Positions 17,889 through 21,874 of a stretch of 21,874 nt of DNA are shown here, piece after piece. The stretch lies in NCBI RefSeq assembly GCF_000003605.2, contig NW_003123406.1:180356-202229 (forward strand), in the 5' to 3' direction. The stretch comes from Saccoglossus kowalevskii (taxonomy: Eukaryota; Hemichordata; Enteropneusta; Harrimaniidae). Below the pieces are notes generated by a model. The model did not search any database, was not told where the DNA came from, and worked only from the letters and a program-made list of their open reading frames with translations. The position numbers and the translations under genes are program-made. Numbering within the stretch: position 1 is the stretch's first letter; each line of letters starts with the position of its first letter.

Positions 17889-19067
17889 CTAAGTAAACAA
17901 ACATACAATATTATTTTAAAAAATGAGTGCTGCACGAAACTGAAACTAGTTAGATGAGTAACAAATATCGTAATGTTAACCATAGGGTGTCCCATCCAGG
18001 CGTGTTGCGTTATTTTCATGACACTAGCTTTACCACAGTCACTGAATTACACCTAATTTACTTTGAGTTTAAAACGTGATTTTTCGCCAACGGCCATTGT
18101 TACGATAAAACACTCTCACACGTTTGTTTGACACTTTCGGTAGAACGGCCCATGCAAAATTCAACCAAATGCAATAGATACCCTGGGAACGCAGCCTACT
18201 CGATAATGATCATTATGTTTGAATTTTATTCTGCACTTATTAATTGTGACATCATGTTTTTTCTTACATTTTTGTGAGAAAATTCCTCTCATGAGAGTAA
18301 ATAATCTGGGACAACAAATTAAACCATGGGCAAATGTTCCAAGTTTCATGTCTGATGAGAAAAACTGATCAACTCCTAATGGAAACCTCATGTATAAATT
18401 GATAATTTGAAAATGATTTTGATTTATGATTATAAAAACTGGAAGCAGCATTAGATTGCTTACAACACCAAAGAGATTTTATTGTTTGTTTCAAGGAAAA
18501 TCATCTATGTACACTTTACTACTGATGATTGCCACACATAAAACATGAAGTACTTGATCAAACCCACAGAGGCAAGATTAGCAAACGAACTTTTGCACAG
18601 TGGCCTATTTTTCAGAGCCTGCTAAATAATGTTAATTACTGTTGAGCTATTCCGGATTACGATAAAAACTTTCAAGTAATCATATTCAGATAACATTTTA
18701 CAGATCCTAATGAATTCTTCTATACATGTAATTTTTTTTTTATTTTGATCTGAACGAATTTAATTGCTCATTCCCTATGAGTCTTAATAATTTTTTGACA
18801 AAAATGTTTTGAAAAATATGGAAAAATTACATTATGAATTTATTTTGTGCATTCAAAAAGTTGCTTGTCTATGAAATTGGACAAAAGCTGATTTTAAGGG
18901 CTAATGATTTGTGTCTGACATTGACTGAAAGCTAGGTTTGAAGACTGACTGTATTCGGGTTGCCTGATATGGAGGGAAACAGATACAGTGGAAGCTATTG
19001 ATAAGAATTAGAATCATTTACCTCATTTACATGACATAATTTTAATGGAGCCCAACAGTTGAGCCAA

Positions 19068-19103
19068 CTTAAACCAGCAAAAATGATCATGTTTAGCCCA
19101 AGC
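19068..19103 (-). repeat. Fragment of a dispersed repeat (copy 2)
   Basis: Minus-strand match to 7693-7740, with GCTTGGGCT and ATCATTTTTGCTGG conserved and a six-base gap between them. Confidence 0.4.
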
Positions 19104-20330
19104 CAATAATCCAGGGAAATTACTTTTTCCAAACTGTAAAACGACTAGATGACACGATTCACTGTAAACAGTAAAAACATCTTTTTTTCCTTGTAAATTG
19201 TAAAAAGCCCTTTTTATTTCCCATAAAACTGTACCAGCTACCCCCTTGCCCCCCCCCTCTAATAGGACTGAGCCCCAAAATGACCCGAGTGTCTAAACGA
19301 GAACCCCCCAGTCATTGTTGCTGTCACGCTCAGCTCTAATAAACTTCAGACCATGTTCGTCCACAACCGAGTTAACACATAAGAAATAATCTCCTGTTAA
19401 TTGGCAAGAGGAGGAATAGTTCATCCAGCTTTGATAGAATGCTGCCAATAACAATAGTAATTGTCTCAACTCTGGATTTATAAGATAAAAGCATGCAACT
19501 TTGGTATTTATGATATGCGTTGAAAATCTCCTAATCTCACGAGTCCACGCACATGTCAATCGAATGTATTTTAAGCAATGCCATGATAGAATGCACTATT
19601 AAGAGGCTTGAAAATGTCAACTCGGGCATTAGTAATCCAGTGAAACATTTTCCATAATTCCATTTTCCTATAATTTTATTTTAGGGCAAATATATAAAAT
19701 TGCCTAAATATATGTAGGTTGACTTCAGAGTTCAAAAGTTGAAGAGCAAGTCAGAGAGACTGTGCACAAACATGCATGTTCAAATCGTGAGCATCTATTT
19801 ATAACTTTGCATAAATTTAAGGCCAAGAAAAAAAACCTTATAGAATTTGATTTCTATAAACAGTGATGCGCACACATGCCTTAAAATGTTTAGTTTAAAA
19901 TTGACGTATTTGGAGTTATCATAAAATTGAAATTTTGTTTCTTTTTTTGAAAAATTTTGAAAATTAAAAAAAGCTGAAACATGCATATTTCCAACTAACA
20001 TGTACTCAGACCAAAACATGATTTTTTTCAAGGTCTTGTGCCAAGAATGATGCATTAAAATTATTTTCATTTATCCTAAAATATTAAATCCCAATATGAT
20101 GGTCATTATTTTGAAAGAAAATTGATAAAATTTTGGCATTTGGCAAACTGAATTTGCAAAAAGCTCAGTGCCAGTCATATTTATATTACATAATTGATTG
20201 GATTTTTAAATTTAGACAAAAAAGACATAATTTTCATACACCTTTTTAATTCACAGATGGAAATATTGATGCAGATTTATTTTGTGAAATGTGAAAAAAT
20301 TTAAAATGGATATTCACATTCCTATATATA

Positions 20331-20542
20331 TACCGTGGAATACTTTATTTTTGCTTGGAATTAATTTTCGCTATTTTCGCTGAAGGGGTGATTCAGTGAA
20401 AATAAAATCCAGTGAATATACCTTTTTTCCCATATTTTACATTCAACTCGTCAAAAATCAATGAAAATAGATTCCATACAAAAGACTCAAAAAATCTTTT
20501 CAGCAAAAATTAATTCCAGCTAAAATAAAGTATTTTACAGTA
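20331..20542 (-). mobile_element. MITE, family 1, copy E
   Basis: 212 bases with TA on both sides. Ends TA-CCGTGGAATACTTTATTTT and AATAAAGTATTTTACAG-TA; inward GGAATTAATTTTCGCT is matched by AAAATTAATTCCAGC. Same orientation as copies C and D. Interior blocks CAGTGAAAATAAAATCCAGT and TTTTACATTCAACTCGTC are shared with D. Confidence 0.9.
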
Positions 20543-21874
20543 TAAGGACTACAATTTAATTAAGTGGTGATAATCATGATATAACAGCTACTATGTAGCC
20601 TTCAGTTGATACTTTGTATCAGATTGCTCACTCATGAATGTTTATATTTTCATTCAAATGTCACTAACATCATCTAAATATTACTACTAGATCTTATCAA
20701 TGATACATTTATGAAAGTAGAATGAAAGCACTGAAATTGTGAAGTGTATACACTGCATGGTGACACTACATTTGTTTGTGTGTATAAGAATTCACAATAG
20801 AACTCGTACCTTGGAGCCAGGTCACACATACAAATACAAAGTACATGAGAATGCCATTCATTTACTTTCAAGACAGCAAAAGATGGCAATTTATTGTACA
20901 TGTTGTCAAGTATATTTTTAGTGATCCAACTTATAAATCCTCAGATTTTGTGCAATGGGTGACTTAAACTCTTGAAGTGAGTGGAAGAGCATGATCTTTG
21001 CAATGTACTTCTGTACATTTTTATTTTTCTTGAATGTGCCAAGATTTTTCCCTGCAACATTGTGCATGCACATTTTTTTCTTAAAGTGTCTAGCTCTCAA
21101 TTTCTTTTTTTTAACAAATCCCCCTCCCCCACCTAAATAATTTCAAACAGCATAAGTCAATTTCTAATATTGCTGGCACCAGTATAGCTGACTTGTTTCA
21201 GCTTAATAACAATAGCTTGATTTTTAAAAATCACAAAAACATGACTTGATCTTATCAATAGTTTAAAATGATGCAGGACTCATTGGCTATGTACAATATA
21301 GTCCTGCTTCTAAATACAACAATTGTGCAAATCCGACAAGTGACCCAGAAATCATTACTTCAAGGTGATTCTGACAATGAATGTCACCTGTCATTCAATA
21401 CAGACACAAGTAGTAACCAAGGCCAGACAGGGTCTCCACATATATTTACCTTAGTTTCTAACGTCTGAGTCTTCTGTCCTGTGTGTAACCCCTAAAGGTC
21501 ACACATCCTGGTACTTATACATGAATTACCATACAAAATGTATGCTGGTTTAACGTATGGTAGTTTAATTATTTTTTAACCTAAGTTTCACTTAAGAATT
21601 TATAATTATCAATATGTCAGTGTAAAAATGAATTTATTCAAATTTTAATCTATACACAGACTGATTTGAATAGATTATTCTATTTGCAGTGCGTACATAT
21701 AAATTGTACATTGAGAGTCAAAAATAATTTTCATATATATTAATTATCCAGTAAACAATAAATACAATTGTTGGTTTATGCATTCGTCCCTTGCACTCGT
21801 CCATATGTGCCTCAAATAAAGCACATCTGGTATAGTATTAGTTGTGTACACATTCTTGGACACATTACAGACCT
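20543..21874. other. Non-coding stretch to the right edge
   Basis: AT-rich. A less AT-rich patch at about 21270-21500 holds a 66-codon plus-strand frame without family resemblance. The first zinc finger exon of the receptor was looked for here on the minus strand and not found. Confidence 0.45.

Larger units (their letters stand above)
15813..20330. other. Long non-coding stretch, probable intron
   Basis: AT-rich. It holds a MITE of family 4 (16635-16864), the second palindromic E-box and a small candidate exon (17831-17888), a modestly CpG-enriched zone at about 17870-18200, the second copy of the dispersed repeat (19068-19103) and a C run at 19249-19257. Open frames here are short and unrecognised. 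Confidence 0.45.

Noticed and set aside
20806-20830. Possible donor after CTCCAAG (minus strand) preceded by a CxCxC peptide, considered as the first zinc finger
   Set aside because: Cysteine spacing and surrounding residues do not fit a nuclear receptor finger.
21268-21468. 66-codon plus-strand frame with possible acceptor (GATGCAG) and donor (CAAGGTGATT)
   Set aside because: Protein-like in its second half but no family, and the splice signals are weak; kept out of the gene list.

Overview
This is eukaryotic nuclear DNA from an animal. It is AT-rich, has spliced genes with canonical GT/AG introns, is dense in short inverted-repeat transposons and contains pentanucleotide microsatellites. 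There are no operons, bacterial-type genes, rRNA, tRNA or CRISPR. The best guess is a marine invertebrate, probably a mollusc or another lophotrochozoan. That rests on the receptor gene, which is closer to Rev-erb in its ligand domain than insect E75 is, and on the abundant TA-flanked elements. The species cannot be fixed from the sequence.

The one secure gene is on the minus strand in the left 4.6 kb. Five internal exons (4601-4457, 3816-3251, 2538-2380, 1226-1097 and 552-442) encode about 370 continuous residues of an NR1D-type nuclear receptor (the Rev-erb/E75 group). They carry the second zinc finger and its C-terminal extension, a long glutamine-rich hinge, and about two thirds of the ligand-binding domain. 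All splice phases agree. The exon for the first zinc finger and the N-terminus was not found, so it probably lies beyond the right edge, which makes the intron upstream of 4601 at least 17 kb long. The last ligand-domain exons lie beyond the left edge.

From 4602 rightward the window is most simply a very large intron or 5' region of this gene. It holds at least eleven short nonautonomous transposons (including those in the smaller introns). They form four sequence families, but all end in TA-CTGTAAA or a close variant, as expected of Tc1/mariner-like elements with TA target duplications. Two pentanucleotide arrays in opposite orientation (8603-8696 and 13598-13885) and several C or G runs also lie here.

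Possible regulatory or hidden-gene signals in the large right part are: a CpG-dense segment at 14960-15330 with the palindrome TCTCGCGAGA, followed by a possible plus-strand coding start at 15516; two identical palindromic E-boxes (GTCACGTGAC) at 4980 and 17877; a perfect Rev-erb/ROR-type response element at 10969; and three short candidate exons (7791-8009 minus, 9408-9494 plus, 17831-17888 minus) that I cannot assign.

I see no convincing wholly new system. The most distinctive local structure is a degenerate tandem array at 241-445, made from the junction of the leftmost exon and its intron. It lines up several apparent splice donors just downstream of the real one. Any use of them would stop translation inside the ligand-binding domain.
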